From: Gammaproteobacteria bacterium
GTDB lineage: Bacteria > Pseudomonadota > Gammaproteobacteria > Competibacterales > Competibacteraceae
Assembly (NCBI GenBank): GCA_024234995.1
Contig: JACKNF010000001.1
Span: 310,001 to 374,000 of the forward strand
Length of the DNA stretch: 64,000 nucleotides
Direction of reading: 5' to 3'
Below the pieces are notes generated by a model. The model made no database searches. It was given only the letters and a program-made list of their open reading frames with translations, and was not told where the DNA came from. The position numbers were made by a program, and so were the translations under genes. Below, piece after piece: positions 26,243-35,329 of the stretch; positions within the stretch are counted from its first letter, which is position 1, and every line of letters starts with the position of its first letter.

Positions 26243-27199
26243 ATGCTGGGTGTATTTCTCGACCAAGATTCACTGGATTGCAGCGATCTCGATTTCGGTA
26301 CTTTGAACCGGGTTTTGCCGGATCTGTGCTATTACCCGGCGACGGCTCCGGATGCCGTCGCCGGACGCATCGCCGAAGCTAAGATTGTCATCAGCAACAA
26401 AGCACGGCTGGATGCTGCCGCACTGAGACATGCCCGGCATCTAAAACTGATCTGTATCGCTGCTACTGGAATGAATAATGTTGATTTGGAGGCAGCAGCC
26501 CGGCAAGGGATAACGGTCTGTAATTGCCGCGGCTATGGTACCGCAGCGGTGGTTCAACATGTATTTACCCTCTTACTGAGTTTAATGACCCATTTGCCCG
26601 AGTACCGTCAGGCAGTGCGTGAAGGGCGGTGGCAGCAAGCGCGCCAGTTCTGTCTGCTGGATTTTCCTATTCGCGAATTGGCGGGTAAAACCCTGGGCAT
26701 CGTCGGCTATGGCGAACTGGGACGAGGGGTAGCGCGAGTTGCTGAAGCGTTCGGCATGCGGGTGTTGCTGGCGCAAAGACCTGGCGTTGTGGAAGAACAA
26801 GAAGGGCGGGTTCCACTGCCGGTTCTGCTGCCGCAAGTGGACGTGCTGAGTTTGCATTGTCCACTGACGCCTGAAACTCAAGGGTTCATTGGTGCTTGGG
26901 AACTGGCGCTGATGAAGCGGAGTGCCATCCTGATTAATACCGCTCGCGGCGGGCTGGTGGATGAGGCTCTCTTAGCCAATGCCCTGCGCCAAGGCGCGCT
27001 GGGCGGTGCAGGCGTGGATGTGTTGAGCCTGGAGCCGCCTGTTGATGGCAATCCGCTCTTGGCTCTGGATATTCCCAACCTGATCGTCACTCCGCATAGC
27101 GCCTGGGGCAGCCGTGAGTCCCGCCAACGGCTGATCGAGCAACTGGCGGAGAATATCCAGGGCTGGTTGAATGGGGCGCCAGTGCGCGTTGTGGTGTGA
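26243..27199 (+). CDS. D-2-hydroxyacid dehydrogenase (glycerate dehydrogenase-like)
   Basis: This is a 318-residue NAD(H)-dependent dehydrogenase. The nucleotide-binding fingerprint is GIVGYGELGRGVARVAEAF (about residues 152-170); the catalytic Arg is in INTARGGLVDE, the Glu in GVDVLSLEPP and the His in TPHSAWGS. The overall pattern is closest to glycerate/hydroxypyruvate reductases (HprA type), but the substrate is not certain. A TGGAGG site precedes the ATG. Confidence 0.9.
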   Translation: MLGVFLDQDSLDCSDLDFGTLNRVLPDLCYYPATAPDAVAGRIAEAKIVISNKARLDAAALRHARHLKLICIAATGMNNVDLEAAARQGITVCNCRGYGTAAVVQHVFTLLLSLMTHLPEYRQAVREGRWQQARQFCLLDFPIRELAGKTLGIVGYGELGRGVARVAEAFGMRVLLAQRPGVVEEQEGRVPLPVLLPQVDVLSLHCPLTPETQGFIGAWELALMKRSAILINTARGGLVDEALLANALRQGALGGAGVDVLSLEPPVDGNPLLALDIPNLIVTPHSAWGSRESRQRLIEQLAENIQGWLNGAPVRVVV

Positions 27200-27290
27200 G
27201 CCAGAGCGGTTTCCGCTGGGATGCTCGACAAGCATCGCCAGACATGCCAATCCCGGTCTATGACTCCGGAAGAATTTTTGCAGGAGCCAG

Positions 27291-27314
27291 GCTGCCAAAA
27301 TTTTTGGCAAGCCG
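27291..27314. terminator. Hairpin between convergent dehydrogenase and fumarase genes
   Basis: GGCT-GCCAAAA pairs with TTTTGGC-AAGCC around one central base (27291-27314), inside a larger GGAGCC/GGCTCC inverted repeat. It lies between two convergent genes and could stop transcription from either side. Confidence 0.5.
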
Positions 27315-27375
27315 TTGCGCCTCCGCAGGCTCCCACAGCAAGAGCTTACTTTAAAACTTGTTTTAATACCCTCTC

Positions 27376-28941
27376 TCAAGCGGTTTCCACCACTGGGATC
27401 TTTCCGATCTTCATCTGCCATTCCTTCGGTCCCGTTTTATGGACACTGCTGCCTTGCGTATCGACGGCCACAGTCACCGGCATGTCCTTGACTTCAAATT
27501 CGTAGATTGCCTCCATGCCTAAATCTTCGAAAGCCAGTACCTTGGACGCCTTGATGGCCTTGGACACTAAATAAGCAGCGCCACCGACGGCCATCAGATA
27601 AACCGCCTTGTTATCTTTAATCGCATCAATGGCAATCTGGCCGCGCTCGGATTTGCCGACCATGCCCAGCAGACCCGTCTGCTCCAGCATCTGCCGGGTA
27701 AATTTATCCATGCGGGTTGCCGTCGTTGGACCTGCGGGACCGACCACTTCATCACGCACCGGATCAACCGGGCCAACGTAGTAAATAAACCGGCCAGTGA
27801 AATCCACCGGTAGCGTCTCGCCTCGATTGAGCATATCGGTCATCCGCTTGTGTGCGGCGTCACGACCGGTGAGTAATTTGCCATTGAGCAGCAATACTTC
27901 GCCAGGTTTCCACGTTGCGACCTCTTCACGGGTGACGGCGGCAAGATCCACCCGGCGGGCGTTCGCGGGCGCATAGGTCAGCTTTGGCCAGTCATCCAGA
28001 CTTGGCGGCTCCAGCTTGGCGGGTCCGCTGCCGTCAAGATGGAAATGCACATGGCGGGTCGCGGCGCAGTTCGGGACCAGGGCAATGGGCAAATTGGCGG
28101 CATGGGTCGGGTAATCGAGCACCTTGACGTCAAGAACCGTGGTCAAACCGCCGAGACCTTGCGCGCCGATACCCAGCGCGTTGACCTTCTCATAAAGCTC
28201 GATGCGCAGTTCCTCTGCACGATTTGCTGGCCCGCGAGCAATTAATTCTTGAATGTCGACTGGCGCCATGAGCGATTCTTTCGCCAGCAGGAACGCTTTC
28301 TCCGGTGTGCCGCCGATACCGACGCCCAAGATGCCCGGCGGACACCAGCCGGCGCCCATGGTGGGAACTGTCTTGAGCACCCAATCGACCAGATCATCCG
28401 AAGGATTCAGCATGGCAAACTTGGACTTCGCCTCTGAACCCCCGCCTTTGGCCGCACAGATCACCTCGACATGATGGCCCGGAACAATTTCGTAATGCAC
28501 GACGGCAGGCGTATTGTCCTTACTGTTCTGACGCTTGCCTGCAGGATCGTGCAGCACCGAAGCGCGCAGCTTGTTATCCGGATCGAGATAGGCGCGGCGC
28601 ACGCCCTCGTTAATCATCTCCTGAACGCTCATCGTCGCATCCCAGCGCACCTCCATACCGACTTTCAAGAACACCAGCGCGATCCCGGTATCTTGACAGA
28701 TTGGCCGGTGACCTTCGGCACACATCCGTGAATTGATCAGAATTTGAGCGATGGCGTCTTTGGCGGCCGGGCTCTGCTCACGTTCGTAGGCAGCCGCCAG
28801 CGCCTTGATATAGTCAACCGGATGGTAGTAGCTGATGTATTGAAAGGCATCTGCGATGGATTGAATAAAATCGTCTTGATGAATGGTGGTCATATCGTGT
28901 TCCCATAGGCGAGTGAAGTCTTCGTGGCGAATAGTACTCAT
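27376..28941 (-). CDS. Class I (iron-sulfur) fumarate hydratase
   Basis: This enzyme converts fumarate and malate in the citric acid cycle using an oxygen-sensitive 4Fe-4S cluster. At 521 residues it has the alpha-type N-terminal domain (CAEGHRPICQDTGIALVF with a cluster Cys, AAKGGGSEAKSKF) and the beta-type C-terminal domain (YYVGPVDPV, GPTTATRMDKF). The start is ambiguous: MSTIRHEDF at 28941 or the similar MTTIHQDDF at 28893, which is where relatives usually begin. The two look like a duplicated start region. It is a single gene on the minus strand. Confidence 0.95.
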   Translation of the reverse strand: MSTIRHEDFTRLWEHDMTTIHQDDFIQSIADAFQYISYYHPVDYIKALAAAYEREQSPAAKDAIAQILINSRMCAEGHRPICQDTGIALVFLKVGMEVRWDATMSVQEMINEGVRRAYLDPDNKLRASVLHDPAGKRQNSKDNTPAVVHYEIVPGHHVEVICAAKGGGSEAKSKFAMLNPSDDLVDWVLKTVPTMGAGWCPPGILGVGIGGTPEKAFLLAKESLMAPVDIQELIARGPANRAEELRIELYEKVNALGIGAQGLGGLTTVLDVKVLDYPTHAANLPIALVPNCAATRHVHFHLDGSGPAKLEPPSLDDWPKLTYAPANARRVDLAAVTREEVATWKPGEVLLLNGKLLTGRDAAHKRMTDMLNRGETLPVDFTGRFIYYVGPVDPVRDEVVGPAGPTTATRMDKFTRQMLEQTGLLGMVGKSERGQIAIDAIKDNKAVYLMAVGGAAYLVSKAIKASKVLAFEDLGMEAIYEFEVKDMPVTVAVDTQGSSVHKTGPKEWQMKIGKIPVVETA

Positions 28942-29094
28942 TTCGTTCTCTCATGGGTGAGAAAGGGGAGTAAAAACGTACCTGGAAGCCATTAGGACGC
29001 GGCTATTTTAGCAGTGTTCCGCTAGCAGCAATGATCGGGCTTGCCTGAGACCTGCTTCCACTGGAAAACCCCGCCCTGATAGAACGAATATAGT

Positions 29095-30351
29095 TCAGGC
29101 TCCTTGTTCTGCGGGGGCGGCGGTTTTTCTGATCAGTGGCCCTATGGTCAATCCTTGCACCAGAATCGAAAACAATACCACGATATAGGTGAGCGCCAGT
29201 ACGATATGACGTTCCGGTCCCGCAGGGAGCGACAGCGCCAGGGCTACGGAAATCCCGCCGCGCAACCCCCCCCAGGTCATGATCTTGACGGCATGGGGCG
29301 TAAATTCGAAACCGAACCAGCGCCGCATGACCGTTACGGGTATGCCGACGCAAACCAGCCGGGCTAACAGCACCAGCGGCACGATGGACAGTGACGCCAG
29401 CAAATGGCTGCGGTCGAAGGTCAGAATCACCACTTCCAGGCCAATCAGCACAAACAGCACTGCATTGAGAATTTCATCAATCATCTCCCAGAACGTGTCG
29501 AGATGTTCCCGCGTTGTCTGCGACATCGCCAGACGCCGGCCATGATTGCCAATCATCAAACCCGCTACCACCATGGCAATGGGGCCGGAAACATGCAAAT
29601 GGATCGCCAGGGCATAGCCGCCGAGCACCAGCGCCAGGGTTATCAGAATCTCGACATCGTAGCTATCGATGCTTCTCAACAGCCGGTAGGCGATATAACC
29701 AATCACCAGGCCAAAGGCGATGCCGCCCAGCGCCTCTTCAGCAAACAGCAGCAAAATGCCGCCGGTAGTAACGTCCGCACCGCCTAGCGCCAGGCTGAGC
29801 AGAATCGTGAAGACCACCACGGCAATACCGTCGTTGAACAGCGATTCACCGGCGATTTTGATTTCCAGGCTTTTTGGCGCACCGGCGGATTTCAGAATAC
29901 CCAGTACTGCGATGGGATCAGTCGGCGAGATCAGCGCGCCGAATAGCAGGCAGTAGAGCAGAGAAATCGAAATCCCGGACAGGAGGTTGAGCACAATCCA
30001 GGACGCGATCCCAATCAGAAAGGTGGATGCAACGACTCCAGCCGTTGCTAGAACGCCAATTGGCCATTTTTTGCGAGCCAGTTCCTCCAGATCAACGTGT
30101 AAGGCCCCAGCGAAAAGCAGCAGGGACAGCATGCCCTCCATGAGCACCTGGTTGAAATCGATACTGGCGATGATCGCCTCGGCCCGTTGCTCGATTGGCG
30201 CATAGCCCAATTCGCCCAGACTCATTAATATGAGGCTGAGCAGCATGGCCAGCACCATGACGCCGATGGTGGTTGGCAGCTTGATGAAGCGGCGATTCAG
30301 GTAACTGAACAAGGCCGTCAGGGTGATCAGCAGGGCGATGATATCCAGCAT
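29095..30351 (-). CDS. CPA1-family Na+/H+ antiporter
   Basis: This is a 418-residue inner-membrane protein with about twelve hydrophobic segments. The ion-binding motifs of the CPA1/NhaP family are visible: GALISPTDPIAVLGIL (the Asp of TM5) and AGESLFNDGIAVVVF (the NDG motif of TM6). It exchanges cytoplasmic Na+ or K+ for H+; which cation cannot be told. There is no long C-terminal regulatory domain. The esterase gene lies 27 bp upstream on the same strand, so the two may be co-transcribed. Confidence 0.93.
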   Translation of the reverse strand: MLDIIALLITLTALFSYLNRRFIKLPTTIGVMVLAMLLSLILMSLGELGYAPIEQRAEAIIASIDFNQVLMEGMLSLLLFAGALHVDLEELARKKWPIGVLATAGVVASTFLIGIASWIVLNLLSGISISLLYCLLFGALISPTDPIAVLGILKSAGAPKSLEIKIAGESLFNDGIAVVVFTILLSLALGGADVTTGGILLLFAEEALGGIAFGLVIGYIAYRLLRSIDSYDVEILITLALVLGGYALAIHLHVSGPIAMVVAGLMIGNHGRRLAMSQTTREHLDTFWEMIDEILNAVLFVLIGLEVVILTFDRSHLLASLSIVPLVLLARLVCVGIPVTVMRRWFGFEFTPHAVKIMTWGGLRGGISVALALSLPAGPERHIVLALTYIVVLFSILVQGLTIGPLIRKTAAPAEQGA

Positions 30352-30378
30352 GACAGGTATTCCTTAGCAGCGGGTCTA

Positions 30379-31062
30379 TCAAGCGGCCGGCGCTGCTAGC
30401 ACCCGCTGCAACCATTCGGCGATGTCGCGAATTTCCTGCCAGCATACTTCATGGCCCATGCCATAGTCGCTCCATTCCACCGGGTAGCCCAGACCCTTCA
30501 AGGCTTCAGCGCTCTGCTGGCCATAACGCATCGGGATTACCGCATCATAATCGCCGTGCGCTATGAAAACCGGTGTCGTCTGATTTGCGGGCCGGCGTTC
30601 GCTGCTCAGCTTACCTGCCAGCGGGATATAACAGGACAGCGCCAGAATACCGGCCAGCCGGTCCGGATAGCGTAATCCGGTATGCAACGCCATGGCTCCA
30701 CCTTGGGAGAAGCCTGCCAGGACGATGCGTTCCGCGGGAACACCACGCTGTTTCTCCCGCTCCAGCAGCGCATAAATCCCCCGTTCCGAAGCATAAACAC
30801 CATCCGGGTCTTCCTGGCGTGGTAAATCCATGCTCAGCACGTCATACCAGGCCCGCATCCGCATGCCATTGTTGATGGTCACTGGACGGACCGGCGCATT
30901 GGGGAAAACGAAACGGATGCCTAGCCCGGCTGGCAAGCGCAACTCCGGGACAATCGGTTCGAAGTCATGCGCGTCAGCGCCTAGACCATGCATCCAGATG
31001 ACACTGGAGCGGACCGGGCCGGCAGGTTCGATTTCAACTGTGGTCAATAGCTGGTCAGTCAT
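30379..31062 (-). CDS. Carboxylesterase (acyl-protein thioesterase-like)
   Basis: This is a 227-residue alpha/beta hydrolase without a signal peptide. The nucleophile Ser sits in VLAGFSQGGAMAL, the Asp in IAHGDYDAVIPM and the His in YGMGHEVC; WMHGLGADAHDF is the oxyanion region. It belongs to the phospholipase/carboxylesterase family that includes EstB and acyl-protein thioesterases; the physiological substrate is unknown. It is upstream of the antiporter gene on the same strand. Confidence 0.92.
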   Translation of the reverse strand: MTDQLLTTVEIEPAGPVRSSVIWMHGLGADAHDFEPIVPELRLPAGLGIRFVFPNAPVRPVTINNGMRMRAWYDVLSMDLPRQEDPDGVYASERGIYALLEREKQRGVPAERIVLAGFSQGGAMALHTGLRYPDRLAGILALSCYIPLAGKLSSERRPANQTTPVFIAHGDYDAVIPMRYGQQSAEALKGLGYPVEWSDYGMGHEVCWQEIRDIAEWLQRVLAAPAA

Positions 31063-31197
31063 CAGTAAAATTCCTGTCTCAATGAAAGATGGTTCGCATT
31101 AGCCGCAAAGCCCTCCCGCTTGTCAAGCCGCGCCCCGGTACGCAAGGCACGTTATACTGATCATTATTTCCTGCTTCCCAACCTGAGGAACCTGCGA

Positions 31198-31377
31198 ATG
31201 CCGACGCTTCACCCTGGATTCATGCTGGCTTGGCTGCTGGCTGCCGGCCTGCTGGCTGGCTGCGGTCAGAAAGGCGCTTTGTATCTTCCGAAGCCGGAAC
31301 CGCAAGCCTCCGTTCCTCAGCAAACTCCGCAACCGCAAGCTGCCGCTTCCGGGCAGAATCCACCACAGAAGCCTTGA
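31198..31377 (+). CDS. lptM: LptM (YifL)-type small lipoprotein
   Basis: This is a 59-residue lipoprotein. A hydrophobic signal ends in the lipobox LLAGC, followed by the family motif CGQKGALYLP and a Pro/Gln-rich tail. LptM assists maturation of the LptD-LptE lipopolysaccharide translocon in the outer membrane. The start at 31198 is chosen from a GAGGAAC site and because it directly precedes the signal. It sits two bases before lysA, the usual neighbour in gammaproteobacteria. Confidence 0.88.
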   Translation: MPTLHPGFMLAWLLAAGLLAGCGQKGALYLPKPEPQASVPQQTPQPQAAASGQNPPQKP

Positions 31378-31379
31378 TC

Positions 31380-32627
31380 ATGGACCATTTCGAGTATCGT
31401 GCGGGCCAGCTTTACGCTGAGGCCGTTCCGGTTGCCCGCATCGCCTCAGCGGTGGGTACCCCTTGCTATATCTACTCCCGCGCTACTATCGAACGGCACT
31501 GGCGTGCTTTCGATCACGCGTTCGGCACGCATCCTCATCTGGTGTGTTACGCGGTCAAGGCCAACAGTAATCTGGCAGTGCTGAATGTGCTGGCCCGGCT
31601 GGGAGCCGGTTTCGATATCGTTTCGGGTGGCGAACTGGCGCGGGTGCTGGCAGCCGGTGGTGATCCCAATAAAGTCGTATTTTCGGGGGTCGGCAAGCGC
31701 CGTGACGAATTGGAACGCGCGTTGATCGCTGGCATTCGCTGCTTTAATGTCGAATCGGAAGCGGAATTGGCATTGCTGGAACAGGTCGCGGCGGAACGCG
31801 GCCAGCGGGCGCCGGTCTCGTTGCGCATCAATCCCGATGTGGACGCCAACACGCATCCTTATATCTCCACTGGACTCAAGCAGAACAAGTTTGGCATCGA
31901 CCCGGAACGGGCATTGGCTCTCTATGAGCAAGCTGCTGCTTCACCGCATCTCGAAATCGTTGGCGTGGATTGCCACATCGGCTCGCAACTGACCCAGGTT
32001 GCGCCGTTTGTCGATGCGCTGGAACGGGTGCTGGCGCTGGTCACCCGGATGGAAGAGCGAGGAATTCGCCTTCATCATCTTGACCTTGGCGGTGGGCTGG
32101 GCATTCGCTACCGTGACGAGGAGCCGCCCTTGCCTGTTGATCACGCTGCCGCGCTGATGAAATGCCTGTGCGGCCAGCCTTATGAAATCCTGATCGAACC
32201 GGGCCGGGCCATTGCGGGTAATGCCGGTATCCTGGTCACCCAGGTGGAATTACTGAAACAGGGCGATGAAAAGAGTTTTGCCGTCGTGGATGCCGCGATG
32301 AACGATTTGCTGCGTCCGGCGCTGTACTCTGCTTGGCAAGCGATTATCCCGGTTAAGCTCCGTACTCAGGGTGAACCGCGCTGCTACGACGTGGTGGGGC
32401 CGATTTGTGAGACGGGCGATTTTCTTGGCAAGGATCGGGTGTTGAACATCGAACCCGGCGACTTGCTGGCGGTGCGTTCTGCTGGCGCTTATGGCTTTGC
32501 CATGAGCTCTAATTACAACTCGCGGCCGCGCGCTGCTGAGGTGATGGTCGATGGTGACCAGTTTCAGGTGGTGCGCCAGCGGGAAACCGTTGCCGGATTA
32601 TATGCCGGTGAATCGGTGCTTTTTTGA
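31380..32627 (+). CDS. lysA: Diaminopimelate decarboxylase
   Basis: This enzyme makes lysine from meso-diaminopimelate with pyridoxal phosphate. The 415-residue protein has the PLP Lys in VCYAVKANSN, HIGSQL, the DLGGGLGI glycine loop, EPGRAIAGNAG, and the active-site Cys in GPICETGDF. The start at 31380 follows the lptM stop by two bases; an in-frame extension upstream would run through lptM in another frame. The dapF gene that often follows is not here; an accessory gene follows instead. Confidence 0.97.
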   Translation: MDHFEYRAGQLYAEAVPVARIASAVGTPCYIYSRATIERHWRAFDHAFGTHPHLVCYAVKANSNLAVLNVLARLGAGFDIVSGGELARVLAAGGDPNKVVFSGVGKRRDELERALIAGIRCFNVESEAELALLEQVAAERGQRAPVSLRINPDVDANTHPYISTGLKQNKFGIDPERALALYEQAAASPHLEIVGVDCHIGSQLTQVAPFVDALERVLALVTRMEERGIRLHHLDLGGGLGIRYRDEEPPLPVDHAAALMKCLCGQPYEILIEPGRAIAGNAGILVTQVELLKQGDEKSFAVVDAAMNDLLRPALYSAWQAIIPVKLRTQGEPRCYDVVGPICETGDFLGKDRVLNIEPGDLLAVRSAGAYGFAMSSNYNSRPRAAEVMVDGDQFQVVRQRETVAGLYAGESVLF

Positions 32628-32704
32628 AAAGAAGAACAAGAAGTGTAATAAGCTCATCTAAAATAACTTAAACACGCTGCTGTTTTACCACCGAGGATAA
32701 AACC

Positions 32705-34030
32705 ATGCAAGAAATCGTTATTTTTGAGTGGAATATAGCGAATGCGCTGCATTATCAATCCCGTTATCTGCCTCGACCTGCATTGCCCGTGCAAGTAAAG
32801 CTAACCGTTCCAACTGAGATCGTGCAGATTATTAGTCACGACCCATTGCTGCATGAGCAGATGGGGACTGTTTGCAAGCAGCGATTCATGGAATCCGCGG
32901 CAAAAATTGATAAGGTACGGGAAGAGGTCGATAAACTTATTAAGCAGGATACTCAGGCATTTTTGGAGAAGAATAAACACAAAGTCAGAATTCTACAGAT
33001 GCTGAGGCAAGATATAGCGGTTCCGGATTTTGCCGAAACATACCAAGAATTTCTTAATAAATTTAATCGCTTTGAAATAGATCATGCATTGTACAATGCA
33101 CAATCCGCTGCTGAACATCAATGGGAGCTGCTGGCTGAACAACGCCACGAGTATAGTAAATATAAACGTGATGTCGCCGTTAAAGTAGCGTTTGGTGCAA
33201 CGGGGCTGGGCTTGGGTATTGCTGGCGTTGTTTTGGCAATACCCACCGGCGGGGCGAGTCTGGTATTAGCGGTGGTTGTCGCCTGGCGATCCTTAGTGGA
33301 TGGCCTTAAAACATTGATTGCCCTTGCCAAGGAAGCTGAAAAGGTCGGCAAGGAAACCAGTGAAATGATCAAGTCCCTTAAAAATAAATATGATAATAAA
33401 ACGAAAGGAAATATTGCCAGCCAAGAAGTGATTGCTTCAGTGATTAATTCACTGGTTCAATCTGAAATTAGCAATATCAGTAATACGAAAGGCAAGTGTG
33501 AATTATGGAAGCAGAAACTGGCGGGTATTCGCACCACAGCGCATGACCTTGCCATCTCTCTGAATGATTTACTGGAGAAACAGGAAGCCTTAACCAATTT
33601 CCTCTTAGCGATGGATATTCAAATCCAGGAATTTGCGCACGCCTCCAGGACCAGCAGAAATAGTAAGCAATTGCGCAAATATGTTGAGAAGCTCGAAAAA
33701 ACCAAATCGCAGAGAAGCACGTTGACGCTTAAAGTGAAACAACTGCTTGAAAGCAACAAGATTGCCGATTATTACCAGCGTGCCGAACGCGGACTCGAAG
33801 CACAGACGGTCGCCGCGCAAGCCTTGACTGAGCTGGAGCATAAGAGCCCTGGATGGACGCAGAAATTTGATCGTTATTTTGCGCTGCTGGTCAATGTAGG
33901 TCTCTCGGCGACGGGTGATACCATCGGCTTTGTCGGCGCCAAGACAGCGCTGGACTGGGCAATGACCGGCGTCACGACGGCGAATGATTTGGCGACTAAC
34001 GTCAAGGACTTGTGTGAAGCCATAAATTGA
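32705..34030 (+). CDS. Helical protein with central hydrophobic hairpin, family unknown
   Basis: This is a 441-residue protein I do not recognise. There is no signal peptide. Residues about 60-100 and 205-350 are charged, Lys/Glu-rich and predicted coiled coil. Between them lies a Gly-rich hydrophobic stretch (about 158-193, including GATGLGLGIAGVVLAIP and ASLVLAVVVAW) able to form a membrane hairpin. Two long helical arms around such a hairpin recall ClyA/Hbl-like alpha-helical pore formers, but this is only an architectural resemblance. A GAGGATAAAACC site precedes the ATG. Base use is clearly more AT-rich than lysA before it and the ATPase genes after it, which suggests transfer. Confidence 0.6.
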   Translation: MQEIVIFEWNIANALHYQSRYLPRPALPVQVKLTVPTEIVQIISHDPLLHEQMGTVCKQRFMESAAKIDKVREEVDKLIKQDTQAFLEKNKHKVRILQMLRQDIAVPDFAETYQEFLNKFNRFEIDHALYNAQSAAEHQWELLAEQRHEYSKYKRDVAVKVAFGATGLGLGIAGVVLAIPTGGASLVLAVVVAWRSLVDGLKTLIALAKEAEKVGKETSEMIKSLKNKYDNKTKGNIASQEVIASVINSLVQSEISNISNTKGKCELWKQKLAGIRTTAHDLAISLNDLLEKQEALTNFLLAMDIQIQEFAHASRTSRNSKQLRKYVEKLEKTKSQRSTLTLKVKQLLESNKIADYYQRAERGLEAQTVAAQALTELEHKSPGWTQKFDRYFALLVNVGLSATGDTIGFVGAKTALDWAMTGVTTANDLATNVKDLCEAIN

Positions 34031-34059
34031 TGTTTGGCCGAATGTCTCGAAACCTTGCA

Positions 34060-34087
34060 GATTGGGCTGCGCTTGCGAAGCCCAATC
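34060..34087. terminator. Hairpin after the helical-protein gene
   Basis: A perfect 9-bp stem (GATTGGGCT at 34060-34068, AGCCCAATC at 34079-34087) with a ten-base loop lies 30 bp after the stop of the plus-strand gene and facing the TPR gene. There is no T-run, so termination is only likely. Confidence 0.5.
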
Positions 34088-34153
34088 GCATGATCTTTCA
34101 GGTTGATTTTCTACCTGCTGGGTAACGCCTCGCTTTTGCCCGGCTTACGCTAC

Positions 34154-35323
34154 TCACTGATTGACCGCCTGGCGGATGATTTCGGCGATTTGCTGGGCTT
34201 CGGGCAGTTTCAAGCGTTGCGCGTCTTGTAAAGCCAGGTTGAGAAACTCCAACGCGGTCTGGCGGTCTCCCGCCGCACCGCGCGCCAGGTAATTAATCCC
34301 GATCTTGGCGCGGCAAACGAGTAAATCCTGCGCCGACCGGAGCCGCTCGTAGACCGGCAGTTGTTCCTCCTGGCGAATCCGCAGCGCCTCGTCGTACTGC
34401 CCGCGCGCCTGGAACACGTCGGCGATCTTCCCCAGCGTGACCGCCCGCGCCCGCACGTCGCCGAGGCGCTCGTAGACCGGCAGTTCTTCCTCCTGGCGAA
34501 TCCGCAGCGCCTCGTCGTACTGCCCGCGCGCCTGGAACACGTCGGCGATGTACCCCAGCGTGACCGCCCGCGCCCGCACGTCGCCGAGGCGCTCGTAGAC
34601 CGGCAGTTGTTCCTCCTGGCGAATCTGCAGCGCTTCGTCCAACTCGCCGATGCTTGCCAGCAAACCCGCTAGCTCGTCCAGCAGCAAGCCCAGGATTTCG
34701 TCGTCTGGCGGCGGATCGGCGGCGACAGCGTCCCGCAGGACGGCAATACGGCAACTGCGCTCGGCCAGTGTGCGCGGGTCGATAGGACCGGTTTGGGGTT
34801 GGGGTATTTCGTGGGGACCGGCGGGGACGGTGGTAAAGGCATAGACGCCGCCACGCCAGGCCCACAGGTCGGGCGCCAGCACGATGGCCTGCGCCACGCT
34901 CCCGGCGCTGAGCCAAATGGCCAAACGTACCGGCACGCCAAAGGCGATGGCTTCGCGGCGGATGTTGAAATCCCGCCAGCGGCCCTCGTCGAACCAGCCG
35001 TCCACGCCGGTCAGATGAATCGCGCCGTGATCGGCGGCCAGCCGGCGCAGTTCGGCTTCGAGCGCGGCAAAGCCGGCGAAACCTTGGCGGGATAGGTCGA
35101 TCCGTGCCACGGGTTGACCGAGTTCGGCGAACACGAGGTCGAGTTGCCGGATCAGCATATCGCGGTAATCGGCTTCGGTGAATTCGGCGAACAGAAGCTG
35201 GAAGCGGCTGCCATAGCGCAGCGCTTTGATCAGACGTTGAAAATCGCTGATATGCTCCGGCCGCAACCCGGCCGCCGCCCGGTGGCGAGCAAGGTCGAAG
35301 CGGAACAGCTCGTTGGCCGGCAC
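34154..35323 (-). CDS. TPR-repeat partner of a STAND-like ATPase
   Basis: This is a 389-residue cytoplasmic protein. Residues about 25-165 form an alpha/beta domain (ALRYGSRFQLLFAEFTEADY, then VARIDLS, AIHLTGVDGW, RLAIWLSA and the terminal LWAWRGGVYAF). From memory this resembles a domain found before TPR arrays in predicted conflict-type NTPase proteins, though it lacks a P-loop here. A linker follows, then TPR-like units of 41 residues (226-330) that are almost identical to each other, and a more diverged last unit. It starts six bases after the stop of the ATPase gene, so the two form an operon. The function is not known. Confidence 0.7.
   Translation of the reverse strand: MPANELFRFDLARHRAAAGLRPEHISDFQRLIKALRYGSRFQLLFAEFTEADYRDMLIRQLDLVFAELGQPVARIDLSRQGFAGFAALEAELRRLAADHGAIHLTGVDGWFDEGRWRDFNIRREAIAFGVPVRLAIWLSAGSVAQAIVLAPDLWAWRGGVYAFTTVPAGPHEIPQPQTGPIDPRTLAERSCRIAVLRDAVAADPPPDDEILGLLLDELAGLLASIGELDEALQIRQEEQLPVYERLGDVRARAVTLGYIADVFQARGQYDEALRIRQEEELPVYERLGDVRARAVTLGKIADVFQARGQYDEALRIRQEEQLPVYERLRSAQDLLVCRAKIGINYLARGAAGDRQTALEFLNLALQDAQRLKLPEAQQIAEIIRQAVNQ
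34340..34639. repeat. 123-bp tandem repeats encoding TPR units
   Basis: The block CGGCAG followed by TTSTTCCTCCTGGCGAATC recurs at exact 123-bp spacing (CGGCAG at 34355, 34478 and 34601). The two full copies differ at only a few bases and encode 41-residue units differing at two residues (Y/K, E/Q). Such identity at silent sites points to recent duplication or gene conversion. Confidence 0.9.
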
Positions 35324-35329
35324 GGTATC

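Noticed and set aside
26164..26244. N-terminal extension of ferrochelatase
   Set aside because: The added residues are unconserved and would overlap the promoter and start of the divergent dehydrogenase gene.
34340..34639. Regular repeats considered as a CRISPR array
   Set aside because: The 123-bp units have no unique spacers and are translated as TPR repeats in one frame.
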